Under the pieces are notes generated by a model. That model did no database searches. It was not told the origin of the DNA and saw only the letters and a program-made list of their open reading frames with translations. Below, one piece after another: positions 6,354 to 13,893 of a stretch of DNA of 18,367 bases. The stretch comes from JAHWJR01 sp035942035 (GTDB taxonomy: Bacteria > Actinomycetota > Acidimicrobiia > Acidimicrobiales > CADCSY01). The position numbers and the translations under genes were made by a program. The number at the start of each line of letters is the position of its first letter. Position 1 is the stretch's first letter. The stretch is from positions 1 to 18,367 of the forward strand of contig DASZDK010000069.1 in the NCBI GenBank assembly GCA_035942035.1. Direction: 5' to 3'.

Positions 6354-7657
6354 AGGCCCGCCTCGCCGACGAGCTCGACGCCGCCCGCCGGCGCTCGATC
6401 GCCCTGCTCGATCCCGTTCCCGAGCCGGAGCTCGTCCGCCAGCACTCCCCGCTGATGTCCCCGCTGGCCTGGGACCTGGCCCACGTCGGCAACTACGAGG
6501 ACCTGTGGCTGGTGCGAGCCGTGGGGGGCGATGCGGTCGGCGCCACGTACGACCACCTCTACGACGCCTTCCGCAACCCCCGGGCCGACCGGCCGTCGCT
6601 CCCCCTGCTGGGGCCGGCCGAGGCCCGGGCCTACCTCGCCAGCGTGCGGGCCCGGGCCCTCGACCGCCTGGAGCGGGCCGAGCTCGACGCCGAGTCCCCC
6701 CTGCTCGACCGGGGCTTCGTCTACGGCATGGTCGTTCAGCACGAGCACCAGCACGACGAGACCATGCTGGCCACCCTCCAGCTCATGGAGGGCCGGGGGT
6801 ACCGCCCGGTGCCGGCGGCAACGCCGGCGGTCCCGTCCCGGCCGGGATCAGCGCCGGCGCCGGGCGAGGGCGAGGAGGTGGTGGTCGACGGAGGCCCGTT
6901 CACCATGGGCACCGACGAGGAGGCCTGGGCCTACGACAACGAGCGCCCCGCCCACGTGGTCGACCTGGCGCCGTTCCGCATCGACGCCCACCCCACCACC
7001 AACGCCGCCTTCACCGAGTTCGTGGAGGCCGGCGGCTACCACGAGCGACGGTGGTGGAGCGACGAGGGCTGGGGGTGGCGCAGCGAGGCCGGCCTCGAGC
7101 ACCCCCAGTTCTGGACGGGACAGGGCCCGGGATCGTGGTCGCGGGTGCGCTTCGGCTGGCACGAGGACCTGCCGGCGGACGAACCCGTCCAGCACGTCTG
7201 TTGGTACGAGGCCGACGCCTACGCCCGCTGGCGGGGCAAGCGCCTGCCCACGGAGGCGGAATGGGAGAAGGCGGCGTCGTGGGACCCGGCCACGGGCACC
7301 AAGCGCCGGTACCCCTGGGGCGACGGCCCGCCGTCGGACGGGCAGGCCAACCTGGGCCAGCTGCGCTTCGGGCCGGCGCCGGTGGGCAGCTTCCCCGCCG
7401 GCGCCAGCCCGTGGGGTTGCCAGCAGATGGTCGGCGACGTGTGGGAGTGGACGGCCTCGGACTTCCGGCCCCACCCCGGCTTCCGGGCCTTCCCCTACCG
7501 CGAGTACTCCGAAGTGTTCTGGGGCCCCCACCACAAGGTGCTGCGGGGTGGGTCGTGGGCCACCCACCCCAGCGCCGTGCGCACCACCTTCCGCAACTGG
7601 GACCTGCCGGTGCGACGCCAGATCTTCGCCGGCGTGCGCTGCGCACGGGATCTGTAG
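6344..7657 (+). CDS. egtB: EgtB, hercynine oxygenase (sulfoxide synthase)
   Basis: EgtB is a non-haem iron enzyme that joins gamma-glutamylcysteine to hercynine with O2, making the sulfoxide intermediate. The 437-residue protein has the N-terminal DinB-like bundle with the iron-binding three-histidine facial triad: H47 in DLAHVGNYE, and H133 and H137 in QHEHQHDE. The C-terminal half (about 178-437) is the formylglycine-generating/sulfatase-modifying fold, with FTMGTDEEAWAYDNERPAH, RLPTEAEWEKAA and VLRGGSWATHPSAVRTTFRNW. The ATG at 6344 lies inside the end of egtA, preceded by CTGGAG, so translation is probably coupled. A Pro/Ala/Ser linker joins the domains (about 157-175). Length and motifs fit actinobacterial EgtB. 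Confidence 0.96.
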   Translation: MDLKARLADELDAARRRSIALLDPVPEPELVRQHSPLMSPLAWDLAHVGNYEDLWLVRAVGGDAVGATYDHLYDAFRNPRADRPSLPLLGPAEARAYLASVRARALDRLERAELDAESPLLDRGFVYGMVVQHEHQHDETMLATLQLMEGRGYRPVPAATPAVPSRPGSAPAPGEGEEVVVDGGPFTMGTDEEAWAYDNERPAHVVDLAPFRIDAHPTTNAAFTEFVEAGGYHERRWWSDEGWGWRSEAGLEHPQFWTGQGPGSWSRVRFGWHEDLPADEPVQHVCWYEADAYARWRGKRLPTEAEWEKAASWDPATGTKRRYPWGDGPPSDGQANLGQLRFGPAPVGSFPAGASPWGCQQMVGDVWEWTASDFRPHPGFRAFPYREYSEVFWGPHHKVLRGGSWATHPSAVRTTFRNWDLPVRRQIFAGVRCARDL

Positions 7658-7659
7658 CC

Positions 7660-8493
7660 ATGTGCCGCCTCCTCGCCTACCTTGGCCCGCCGGCGACGCT
7701 CGAGGAGTTGCTGTTCGCTCCCGAGCACTCGCTGGTGCGCCAGTCCTACGCCCCCCGCCACCAGCGTCACGGCACGGTCAACGCCGACGGCTTCGGCGTG
7801 GGGTGGTACGACCGTGACCGCCGCCCGGAGCCGGCCCGGTACCGCAGCGACCGGCCCATCTGGTCCGACCGGTCGCTGGCCAGCATGGCCGGGTTGATCC
7901 GCTCCACGGCCGTGGTGGCGGCGGTGCGCAGCGCCACCCCGCCGGCGCCGGTCGAGGAGAGCGGGTCGCCACCGTTCACGTGGGGCCCGTGGCTGTTCGC
8001 CCACAACGGGGCGGTGGAGGGCTTCGCCGGCGCCGTGGGTGCCGCCCTGCGGGGCCTGGTGTCCGATCGGCGGGTGGCTCAGGTCGAGGGCTCGGCCGAC
8101 AGCGCCGTGGTGTTCGCCCTCGTGCTCGATGCCCTCGACCGGGGCACCGAGCCCGCCGGGGCCCTGGCGTCGGCGCTGGCCGCGGTCGAGCAGGTGGCTG
8201 CGGCCCGGCTCAACCTGATGCTCACCGACGGCACGAGCGTCGCCGCCACCACCTGTGGCGACTCGCTGTTCGTGCTCGACGAGACCGGTGCCGGCACGGA
8301 CGGCGGGGGCAAGGACGGCGGTGGCAAGGACGGCGGTGGCAAGGACGGCGGTGGCCGGGTGGTGGTTGCCTCCGAGCCGTGGGACGACGACCGGCGCTGG
8401 CGCGAGGTCGCCGACCGCTCGGTGGTGGTCGCCACGTCCTCCGCGGTGACGGTGGCGCCGCTGCCGGTGCGGGTCCCGGAGCGACGACGGTGA
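7660..8493 (+). CDS. egtC: EgtC, gamma-glutamyl hercynylcysteine sulfoxide hydrolase
   Basis: EgtC is a class II glutamine amidotransferase-fold (Ntn) hydrolase that removes the glutamyl group from the EgtB product. The nucleophile is Cys2 (MCRLLAYLG), exposed after removal of Met1. NADGFGVGWY (41-50) and LFAHNGAVEGF (112-122) form the glutamine pocket motifs typical of the family. The 277-residue protein carries an unusual insert of four tandem DGGGK/R units (214-233) between SLFVLDETG and VVVASEPWDDD, two strands that are normally linked by a short turn. The ATG is two bases after the egtB stop. The 3' end overlaps the egtD GTG by four bases (GTGA). Confidence 0.94.
   Translation: MCRLLAYLGPPATLEELLFAPEHSLVRQSYAPRHQRHGTVNADGFGVGWYDRDRRPEPARYRSDRPIWSDRSLASMAGLIRSTAVVAAVRSATPPAPVEESGSPPFTWGPWLFAHNGAVEGFAGAVGAALRGLVSDRRVAQVEGSADSAVVFALVLDALDRGTEPAGALASALAAVEQVAAARLNLMLTDGTSVAATTCGDSLFVLDETGAGTDGGGKDGGGKDGGGKDGGGRVVVASEPWDDDRRWREVADRSVVVATSSAVTVAPLPVRVPERRR
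8299..8358 (+). repeat. Four tandem 15-base repeats inside egtC
   Basis: Four in-frame copies of a 15-base unit (GACGGCGGTGGCAAG, with one base change in the first copy and an Arg codon ending the fourth) encode DGGGK-DGGGK-DGGGK-DGGGR. Copies two and three are identical at the DNA level, which indicates recent expansion by slippage. The encoded segment is flexible and basic/acidic alternating, and lies in a surface turn rather than near Cys2. Confidence 0.9.
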
Positions 8494-9509
8494 GCGCCGG
8501 CGCTGGCGCCGACGTCTCGGTCGACGTCCACCTCCACGCCGCCGACCTGGCCGCGGCCCTGTGCCACGACGCTCGCCGGGGCCTGACCGCGGAGGTGAAG
8601 TGGCTGCCGCCCAAGTGGTTCTACGACGACCGGGGATCGGAGCTGTTCGACGCCATCACCCGCCTGCCCGAGTACTACCCGACTCGCCGCGAGCGCGCGA
8701 TCCTCGCCACCCGTGCCACCGACATCGCCGCCGCCTGCCCCGCCGAGACCCTGGTGGAGCTGGGCTCGGGCACCTCGGACAAGACGCGACTCCTCCTCGA
8801 CGCCCTGGCCGCCGGCGGCTCCCTCGAGCGGATCGTCCCCTTCGACGTCAGCGAGGCCACCCTGCGGGCCGCTGCCGGCCAGCTGGCCCGGGACTACGAC
8901 GGGGTCGAGGTGCACGCCGTGGTCGGCGACTTCGAGCGCCACCTGCACCTGGTGCCTGGCGGGGGGCGGCGGCTGGTGGCCTTCCTCGGCGGGACGATCG
9001 GCAACCTCGAGCCCGGTCCCCGAGCCGAGTTCCTGCGCTGCCTGGCGTCGAGCCTGGCGCCGGGAGACGGACTGCTCCTCGGGACCGACCTGGTGAAGAG
9101 CCCGGAGCGCCTCGTCGCCGCCTACGACGACAGTGCCGGCGTGACTGCCGCGTTCAACACCAACGTGCTGCGAGTGCTCAACTCCCGCCTCGGTGCCGAC
9201 TTCGATCCCGACCGGTTCCGCCACGTGGCCGTCTGGGACGCCGAGGCGGAACGGATCGAGATGCGCCTGCGCTCGCTGGAGGCGCAGCACGTGATGCTGC
9301 CGGCCATCGAGGCGAAGGTGGACTTCGCCACCGGCGAGGACCTGCGCACCGAGACCAGCGCCAAGTTCCGGCGCTCGGGCGTGGAGGCCGAGCTGGCCGC
9401 CGCCGGGCTGGAGCTGGCCCGCTGGTGGACCGACGAGGCCGGCGACTTCGCCGTCTCGCTGTCGTTCCCGGTCGCCGCTGGGCAACCGGGGCCCGCCCGG
9501 CCACACTGA
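8490..9509 (+). CDS. egtD: EgtD, L-histidine N-alpha-methyltransferase
   Basis: EgtD uses three S-adenosylmethionine molecules to turn histidine into hercynine (trimethylhistidine), the backbone of ergothioneine. The 339-residue protein shows the family signature PKWFYDDRGSELFD followed by LPEYYPTRRE (41-67), the SAM loop LVELGSGTSDKT (88-99), and FLGGTIGNLEP (165-175), whose N172 corresponds to the histidine-binding Asn of the mycobacterial enzyme. TETSAKF near residue 290 keeps the Glu and Ser (E288, S290) that hold the substrate imidazole. It starts with GTG, four bases overlapping the end of egtC. The following J-domain gene begins four bases after its stop. Confidence 0.96.
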   Translation: MSAGAGADVSVDVHLHAADLAAALCHDARRGLTAEVKWLPPKWFYDDRGSELFDAITRLPEYYPTRRERAILATRATDIAAACPAETLVELGSGTSDKTRLLLDALAAGGSLERIVPFDVSEATLRAAAGQLARDYDGVEVHAVVGDFERHLHLVPGGGRRLVAFLGGTIGNLEPGPRAEFLRCLASSLAPGDGLLLGTDLVKSPERLVAAYDDSAGVTAAFNTNVLRVLNSRLGADFDPDRFRHVAVWDAEAERIEMRLRSLEAQHVMLPAIEAKVDFATGEDLRTETSAKFRRSGVEAELAAAGLELARWWTDEAGDFAVSLSFPVAAGQPGPARPH

Positions 9510-9513
9510 GGAG

Positions 9514-10122
9514 GTGGACACCGCCGAGGCGCGGGCCGTCCTCGCCGTGGGCCGGGAGGCGGGGGCCGACGAGATCAGGAGCGCGTTCCGCCGCCAGCTC
9601 CGCCGGACCCACCCGGACGTGGCGACCGACGTGGCCGACGCCGGCCGGCGAACCGCCCGGTTGGTCCAGGCGTACGCCACCCTGCGACGCTCGCCCGCCG
9701 CGGGGAGCGGGCCGCACCCCGCTGCCCCGCCACCGCCGGCCGGACGTCTCCCGACCGTCACCGTCGCCGGCGACTCCCTGCGCTGGGCCGTTCCTCCCCG
9801 GGAGGCCTTCCGGCTCCTGTTTGAGGTCGTCGACTCGATGGGCGACATCACCTATCTCGACGTCGATGCCGGCCTGCTCGACGTGGTGGTGGTGCTCGAC
9901 GACGGGATCGCCTGCTCGCTGATGGCCACGGTCGCCGCCCGATCCGGCGACGGGGGACCACCGGGCACCGAGGTGCTCTTCGCCCTCGAGCCGCTGGGGG
10001 CGCAGGCCCGCCCACCGACCCGACCGGTGGTGGTCGCGGTCGCAGCCCGCCTGGCCCGCGCCGGGCCGCCGGCCCAGTCGAACGGCCCGAGCCCGCAGAC
10101 CGCCCGGCCGACATCGTCGTAG
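9514..10122 (+). CDS. J-domain protein at the end of the ergothioneine gene run
   Basis: The N-terminus is a J-domain: EARAVLAVGREAGADEIRSAF, then the HPD motif (H33-P34-D35) that stimulates the ATPase of DnaK. The Gly/Phe and zinc regions of DnaJ are missing. After a Pro/Ala linker (about 60-78) comes an alpha/beta domain (80-182, TVTVAGDSLRWAVPP then LLDVVVVLDDGIACSL) of unknown function, and a loose Pro/Ser tail. The gene begins with GTG at 9514, four bases after the egtD stop, with GAGGAG overlapping the start. It occupies the place where mycobacterial clusters have egtE. It may recruit DnaK to an ergothioneine enzyme or be an unrelated passenger; the sequence cannot decide. Confidence 0.78.
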   Translation: MDTAEARAVLAVGREAGADEIRSAFRRQLRRTHPDVATDVADAGRRTARLVQAYATLRRSPAAGSGPHPAAPPPPAGRLPTVTVAGDSLRWAVPPREAFRLLFEVVDSMGDITYLDVDAGLLDVVVVLDDGIACSLMATVAARSGDGGPPGTEVLFALEPLGAQARPPTRPVVVAVAARLARAGPPAQSNGPSPQTARPTSS

Positions 10123-10124
10123 CG

Positions 10125-10143
10125 GGCGCCGGTCGCGGGCGCC
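10125..10143 (+). terminator. Possible hairpin terminator after the ergothioneine gene run
   Basis: GGCGCC (10125-10130) and GGCGCC (10138-10143) can pair around a seven-base loop just after the J-protein stop. The arms are also part of a direct repeat of GCGGGCGCC. There is no T-run, and short GC hairpins are common in such GC-rich DNA, so this is weak. Confidence 0.25.
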
Positions 10144-10215
10144 AGGACCGTGGCCGCCCGGCTCGGATCGAGCGCAGGGTAGGCGGTCCGGCACCGATTG
10201 CGGCCAGCCGGGCGC

Positions 10216-10221
10216 TACCGT
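10216..10221 (+). promoter_or_regulatory. -10 element of a leaderless methyltransferase gene
   Basis: TACCGT fits TANNNT and ends six bases before the GTG at 10228, the spacing seen at seven other starts here. It decides the start codon: the alternative ATG at 10198 would lie upstream of the predicted transcription start. Confidence 0.6.
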
Positions 10222-10227
10222 CGTTGC

Positions 10228-10782
10228 GTGAGCCGCCGGGGCGAGGAGTACGACCACCGGTTCAACGAGATGGCCGCTGCCGGCCACAACGTCCACGGCG
10301 AGGCCGACTTCGTGGAATCGCTGGGGCCGACGTCGGTGCTCGACGCCGGCTGCGGCACCGGGCGGGTGGCCCGGGAGCTGGCCCGGCGCGGCATCGACGT
10401 GGTGGGCGTGGACGCCGACGCCGAGATGCTCGCCACGGCCCGGGCCAAGGCGTCGGGCCTCGACTGGCGGCTTGGCGATCTGACCACGGTGGAGCTGCCC
10501 GCCTCGCACTTCGACGTCGTCGTGCTCGCCGGCAACGTGATGATCTTCGTCGAGCCCGGGACCGAGCACGCCGTGGTCGCCAACCTGGCACCGACCCTCG
10601 TCCCTGGAGGCGCGCTGGTCGCCGGCTTCCAGCTGCGCGAGGAACGCGTGTCGCTCGAGGACTACGACCGCTTCTGTGAAACCGCCGGTCTGGAGCTGGC
10701 CGAACGCTGGTCCACCTGGGACCGCAAGCCGTGGACCGCCGACGCCGACTACGCCGTCTCCGTCCATCGCCGCCGGCGTTGA
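10228..10782 (+). CDS. Class I SAM-dependent methyltransferase
   Basis: The 184-residue protein has a compact Rossmann methyltransferase fold: motif I VLDAGCGTGRVARELARRG (about 36-54), the acidic residue binding the SAM ribose in VVGVDADAEML, motif II/III DWRLGDLTTV, and the late strands FDVVVLAGNVMIFV. It resembles Methyltransf_25 group enzymes of unknown substrate. A short N-terminus, SRRGEEYDHRFNEMAAAGHNVHG, precedes the fold. The start GTG is chosen because of the TACCGT element six bases upstream; an ATG 30 bases higher is in frame but less likely. The gene stands alone, separated by about 100 bases from the ergothioneine genes, so a role in that pathway is not implied. Confidence 0.85.
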   Translation: MSRRGEEYDHRFNEMAAAGHNVHGEADFVESLGPTSVLDAGCGTGRVARELARRGIDVVGVDADAEMLATARAKASGLDWRLGDLTTVELPASHFDVVVLAGNVMIFVEPGTEHAVVANLAPTLVPGGALVAGFQLREERVSLEDYDRFCETAGLELAERWSTWDRKPWTADADYAVSVHRRRR

Positions 10783-10815
10783 CCGGCGGGGCCCCCACGG
10801 AGTGTGAGCACGGCC

Positions 10816-10821
10816 TAAGAT
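10816..10821 (+). promoter_or_regulatory. -10 element of the leaderless ArsR-type gene
   Basis: TAAGAT fits TANNNT and is the most A/T-rich of the -10 elements here. It ends exactly six bases before the ATG at 10828. No ribosome site is present in the intervening CCGGCC, which supports a leaderless transcript. Confidence 0.65.
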
Positions 10822-10827
10822 CCGGCC

Positions 10828-11163
10828 ATGGTCAGCGCCTTCACCACGAGGCAGGTGGAGCGGATCTCCTCCACCCTGGCCGTGCTCGGCGAGCCCCACC
10901 GGCTCCAGATGCTGCGATGGCTCCGCCGAGGGCCACGCACGGCGGGCTTCCTCGCCGAGGCACTCGGCGTCTCCCCCTCGCTGGCCTCGCACCACCTGTC
11001 GGTGCTGGTCGACGCCGGTCTGGTCACCCGGCGCCAGGTCGGGACCTTCGTCTGCTACGCATCCGACCGGTCCCGAGTGAAGGCGGTACACCGGGAGCTG
11101 GGGCGGCTGGCCGGCGCCCTCCTCCCCGACGACGAGTCCACCGAGGCCTCCGCTCCCTGCTGA
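10828..11163 (+). CDS. ArsR/SmtB-family winged-helix transcription regulator
   Basis: The 111-residue protein is a small dimeric repressor type. The helix-turn-helix is at about 38-62 (TAGFLAEALGVSPSLASHHLSVL), followed by the wing DAGLVTRRQVGTFVCYAS (62-79), and it begins with the usual ALGEPHR-like helix (LAVLGEPHRLQMLRWL). The ELCVCDL metal site of ArsR and the other common metal-binding cysteine pairs are absent; only C76 in the wing and C111 at the end remain. It may therefore sense something other than metal, or use those single cysteines for redox. The transcript seems leaderless. No neighbour is an obvious target apart from itself. The 3' end converges on the small membrane protein gene across a palindrome. 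Confidence 0.9.
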   Translation: MVSAFTTRQVERISSTLAVLGEPHRLQMLRWLRRGPRTAGFLAEALGVSPSLASHHLSVLVDAGLVTRRQVGTFVCYASDRSRVKAVHRELGRLAGALLPDDESTEASAPC

Positions 11164-11183
11164 GTGATCCCGGCGACGGCGGC

Positions 11184-11201
11184 GTCGTCCGGCCGGACGA
11201 C
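11184..11201. terminator. Palindrome between convergent genes, possible two-way terminator
   Basis: GTCGTCCGGCCGGACGAC is an 18-base perfect palindrome that can fold in either RNA as a 7-base stem with a GGCC loop. It lies between the stop of the ArsR-type gene (11163) and the reverse-strand stop at 11204. No T-run follows on either side, so termination is inferred from position and stem strength only. Confidence 0.45.
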
Positions 11202-11203
11202 CG

Positions 11204-11488
11204 TCAGGTCGTCGACAGCAGGTTCAGCGCGAGGACCAGGACGATTCCCCACGCCACGAACCACGCCAGCGCCACCACGATCACCACGATCAGGCAGCCC
11301 TGGGGCAGCTCCCCCAGACGGGGCGCTCGTGGCAGCACCCCGCCCCCGCCCCCGCCGCCGAAGCCCCCGCCGCCGAGGCTGGGGCGCTCGTCCCGGTCCT
11401 CACCGGGGAGGATGCCCGAGGCCATGAGGCCCGCGTACACCCCGATGCCCAGCAGCAAGCACAGGGCAACGATCAGGAAGGTCGGCAT
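11204..11488 (-). CDS. Small membrane protein with two helices and a glycine-rich linker
   Basis: The 94-residue protein has a hydrophobic helix at 3-24 (FLIVALCLLLGIGVYAGLM), a charged loop with DRDERPS, a run of glycines (about 39-50), and a second helix at about 65-91 (CLIVVIVVALAWFVAW and on). Two membrane spans with both ends on the same side are likely. The ATG at 11488 has GAGGAG about 12 bases upstream; a -10-like TAGGCT lies at 11538-11533. It is divergent from the penicillin-binding protein gene. No family recognised; a role at the envelope is only suggested by its location in the membrane. Confidence 0.72.
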   Translation of the reverse strand: MPTFLIVALCLLLGIGVYAGLMASGILPGEDRDERPSLGGGGFGGGGGGGVLPRAPRLGELPQGCLIVVIVVALAWFVAWGIVLVLALNLLSTT

Positions 11489-11532
11489 TTCTTCGCGGCT
11501 CCTCGGGCCGGGGCGCACCCGGCCCCGGCCGG

Positions 11533-11538
11533 AGCCTA
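11533..11538 (-). promoter_or_regulatory. Candidate -10 for the small membrane protein gene
   Basis: TAGGCT on the reverse strand, the same hexamer as used on the forward strand at 11570-11575 for the PBP upstream ORF. A start about seven bases on would leave a leader of about 38 bases containing GAGGAG. Confidence 0.4.
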
Positions 11539-11569
11539 CCGGCGCCGGGGAGAGTCGACCGGCCGCCCG

Positions 11570-11575
11570 TAGGCT
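11570..11575 (+). promoter_or_regulatory. -10 element of the PBP transcript
   Basis: TAGGCT ends six bases before a GTG at 11582 that opens an 11-codon ORF. This is the same spacing as at the leaderless genes of the window. The predicted transcript would begin at or next to that GTG, leaving a 32-base segment before the PBP ATG. Confidence 0.6.
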
Positions 11576-11581
11576 GTTGCG

Positions 11582-11617
11582 GTGCCCATACGAACGACCG
11601 GCCCCCGGCCACGATGA
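11582..11617 (+). CDS. 11-codon upstream ORF overlapping the PBP start
   Basis: GTG at 11582 opens the frame MPIRTTGPRPR and stops at TGA 11615-11617, overlapping the PBP ATG at 11614 as ATGA. The GTG sits at the leaderless position after TAGGCT, whereas the PBP ATG has no ribosome site (the preceding bases are CCGGCCACG). The likely arrangement is that ribosomes load at the 5' end, translate the short frame and reinitiate at the PBP. The peptide is Arg/Pro-rich and probably has no function of its own. Confidence 0.55.
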   Translation: MPIRTTGPRPR

Positions 11618-13893
11618 ACACCACCCACCGGGCACTGGCGACCGCCACCGCGGTCGTCCTCGTGCTTGCCGCCCTTGTGCCCGTGGGCGTCTCCGCCGTC
11701 GTCGCCCAGTCGCTGCTGTCGCCGCCGGCCCTCGACGAGCTCCCGGACGCCCGCCCGCAGGAAGGCAGCCAGCTCAGCCGTGTCTACGACGTCCACGGCG
11801 AGGAGATCGCCGTGTTCCGAGAGTTCGACCAGCGGGTGCCCATCAAGCCGAGCGACGTCCCCGAGATCCTCAAGCAGGCGGTGGTGTCGGTCGAGGACCG
11901 GTCTTTCTACTCCAACCGCGGCATCGACCTGTCGGCCATGGTCCGGGCCCTCATCGCCGACGTCAAGGGCGGTGAGGTCGTCCAGGGTGGCTCGACCATC
12001 ACCCAGCAGTACGTCAAGAACGTCTACGTCGGCCGCGAGCGGACGGTCAAGCGCAAGATCCAAGAAGCGGTGCTCGCCCAGCAGCTCAACCGCATGGTCG
12101 ACAAGGACGAGATCCTCTTCAGGTACCTGAACGAGATCTACCTCGGCCAAGGGGCCATCGGCGTGGGAGCGGCATCGAGGTCGTACTTCCGCAAGCCGGT
12201 GAACGAGCTCGACGCCTCCGAGGCAGCGTTGCTGGCCGCCCTCATCCCCGCACCCAGCCGCTACGAGCCCCGGGGCAACCCGGCGGTGGCCGAGAGCCGG
12301 CGGGTGCTGGTGCTCGACGCCATGCACGGGCAGGGTTACCTCACCGACGAGGAGCACGAGGAGGCGGTCGACCGCGAGATTTGGCTGGCCGAGCGGGGCG
12401 AGCCGCCGCGCCCGTCGACCGTCGTCTACCCGCTCGAAGACGTGGTGAGCGAGTACCCCTACTTCGTCGACTACGTGCGCCGCTACCTCGAGGACAAGTA
12501 CGGCGAGCGGGTCTACGCCGGCGGCCTCGAGGTCCACACCACCCTCGATCCCCGCATCCAGGACATGGCCGAAGCCGCGGTGGCGGAGGCCCTCGGCGGC
12601 ACGCAGCCCCCGATCGAGATGGCGCTGGCGTCAGTCGACCCGAGGACGGGTTTCGTGGCGGCCCTGGTGGGCGGCCGTGACTTCCAGGCTCCAGGAGGCC
12701 AGGTCAACCTCGCTCTGGGCAACTGCCCCGCGCCACCGCCAGGGCTCGAGCCTGTCATCGACGTGCCGGCGGCGTGCTGGGACCCCGACGCCGTCTACGC
12801 CGAGGGGGGCGGCACCGGCCGCCAGCCCGGGTCGTCGTGGAAGCCCTTCGTGCTCGCCACCGCCCTCGACCAGGGCATGCCCGAGAGCACCGTGTACTCC
12901 GCTCCCAGCGAGTACCGGGTCCCCGGCTGCACCGGCGACAGGGGTTGCACGGTGCAGAACTACGAGGGGTCGGCCGGCGGGCAGGCGAACCTGCGCGAGG
13001 CCACCGCCCAGTCCTACAACACCGTGTACGCGCAGCTCATCAGAGACGTGGGCATCCCCGAGGTCGGCGAGATGGCCAAGCGCCTCGGCATCACTTCGGC
13101 GTGGGTGGCCAACCCCGAAGTGCACGGCATCAGCTACGCGCTCGGCGTGCAGGAGGTGGCCCCGCTGGAGATGGCGTCCGCCTATGGGGTGTTCGCCAAC
13201 GCCGGCCAGCGGCAGCCGCCCACGCCCGTGACCTTCGTCGAGGGGCCGGACGGCGAGATGGTGGAAGACAACCGCGACCGCGCTCCCGAGCGGGTGCTCG
13301 ACGAACGGGTGGCGGCCAACGTCACCGACATCCTCAAGGGCGTCATCTCGGGCGGCACCGGCACCGCCGCCGACATCGCCCGGCCGGCAGCGGGCAAGAC
13401 CGGCACCGCCCAGGAGTGGCGTGACGCCTGGTTCGTGGGCTACACGCCCACGCTGTCGACCGCGGTGTGGATCGGCAACAAGGAAAAGCCCACCTCGCTG
13501 TTCAACATCAAGGGTGTCAACCGGGTCACCGGCGGGTCGATCCCGGCCAAGACGTGGAATGCGTTCATGACCGCCGCCCTCGAGGGCGTACCACCCGACG
13601 ACTTCCCCCAGCCGCCGCCGGCGCCAGCTCCGCCCACCGTGCCCACGGTGGCGCCGCCACCGACGGTGGCGACCACCCCGCCGCCGACGGAACCCACGAC
13701 CACCCTGCCCTTGTTCACGCCGCCGCCTTTGCGGTCGCCCACGACCAGCCAGGTGGTTCCCCGGAACACTCCCGGCCAGAGCCCGACGCGGCCGCGACCG
13801 GGGTTCACCACCACCACGACCACGGCGCCGTCCACGACCACCACCACGTCGGGCAACACGACGACGACCGCCGTGCCAACCGCCAACGGCTAG
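11614..13893 (+). CDS. Class A penicillin-binding protein (transglycosylase-transpeptidase)
   Basis: The bifunctional enzyme polymerises and crosslinks peptidoglycan outside the membrane. The 759-residue protein has a signal anchor (about 7-35), then the GT51 transglycosylase domain with catalytic E94 in VSVEDRSFYSNRGID, QGGSTITQQYVKN (124-136) and RKIQEAVLAQQLN (147-159). The transpeptidase domain has S407xxK410 (GSSWK), S467-Y468-N469, and K595-T596-G597. Cysteines C371/C388 and C439/C445 flank the active Ser region and could form disulfides. The C-terminal 90 residues are a Pro/Thr-rich, low-complexity tail ending in TTTTAVPTANG, probably threaded through the wall. It resembles mycobacterial PonA-type proteins. 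The start at 11614 keeps the anchor intact. Confidence 0.93.
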   Translation: MNTTHRALATATAVVLVLAALVPVGVSAVVAQSLLSPPALDELPDARPQEGSQLSRVYDVHGEEIAVFREFDQRVPIKPSDVPEILKQAVVSVEDRSFYSNRGIDLSAMVRALIADVKGGEVVQGGSTITQQYVKNVYVGRERTVKRKIQEAVLAQQLNRMVDKDEILFRYLNEIYLGQGAIGVGAASRSYFRKPVNELDASEAALLAALIPAPSRYEPRGNPAVAESRRVLVLDAMHGQGYLTDEEHEEAVDREIWLAERGEPPRPSTVVYPLEDVVSEYPYFVDYVRRYLEDKYGERVYAGGLEVHTTLDPRIQDMAEAAVAEALGGTQPPIEMALASVDPRTGFVAALVGGRDFQAPGGQVNLALGNCPAPPPGLEPVIDVPAACWDPDAVYAEGGGTGRQPGSSWKPFVLATALDQGMPESTVYSAPSEYRVPGCTGDRGCTVQNYEGSAGGQANLREATAQSYNTVYAQLIRDVGIPEVGEMAKRLGITSAWVANPEVHGISYALGVQEVAPLEMASAYGVFANAGQRQPPTPVTFVEGPDGEMVEDNRDRAPERVLDERVAANVTDILKGVISGGTGTAADIARPAAGKTGTAQEWRDAWFVGYTPTLSTAVWIGNKEKPTSLFNIKGVNRVTGGSIPAKTWNAFMTAALEGVPPDDFPQPPPAPAPPTVPTVAPPPTVATTPPPTEPTTTLPLFTPPPLRSPTTSQVVPRNTPGQSPTRPRPGFTTTTTTAPSTTTTTSGNTTTTAVPTANG

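Noticed and set aside
10122..10143. Two GCGGGCGCC copies as a CRISPR-like or attachment-site repeat
   Set aside because: There are only two nine-base copies, 13 bases apart, with no further copies or mobile genes nearby.
13620..13890. Proline/threonine codon repeats at the PBP 3' end as a sequencing error or separate gene
   Set aside because: The frame is continuous to the stop and such Pro/Thr tails are common in actinobacterial PBPs.
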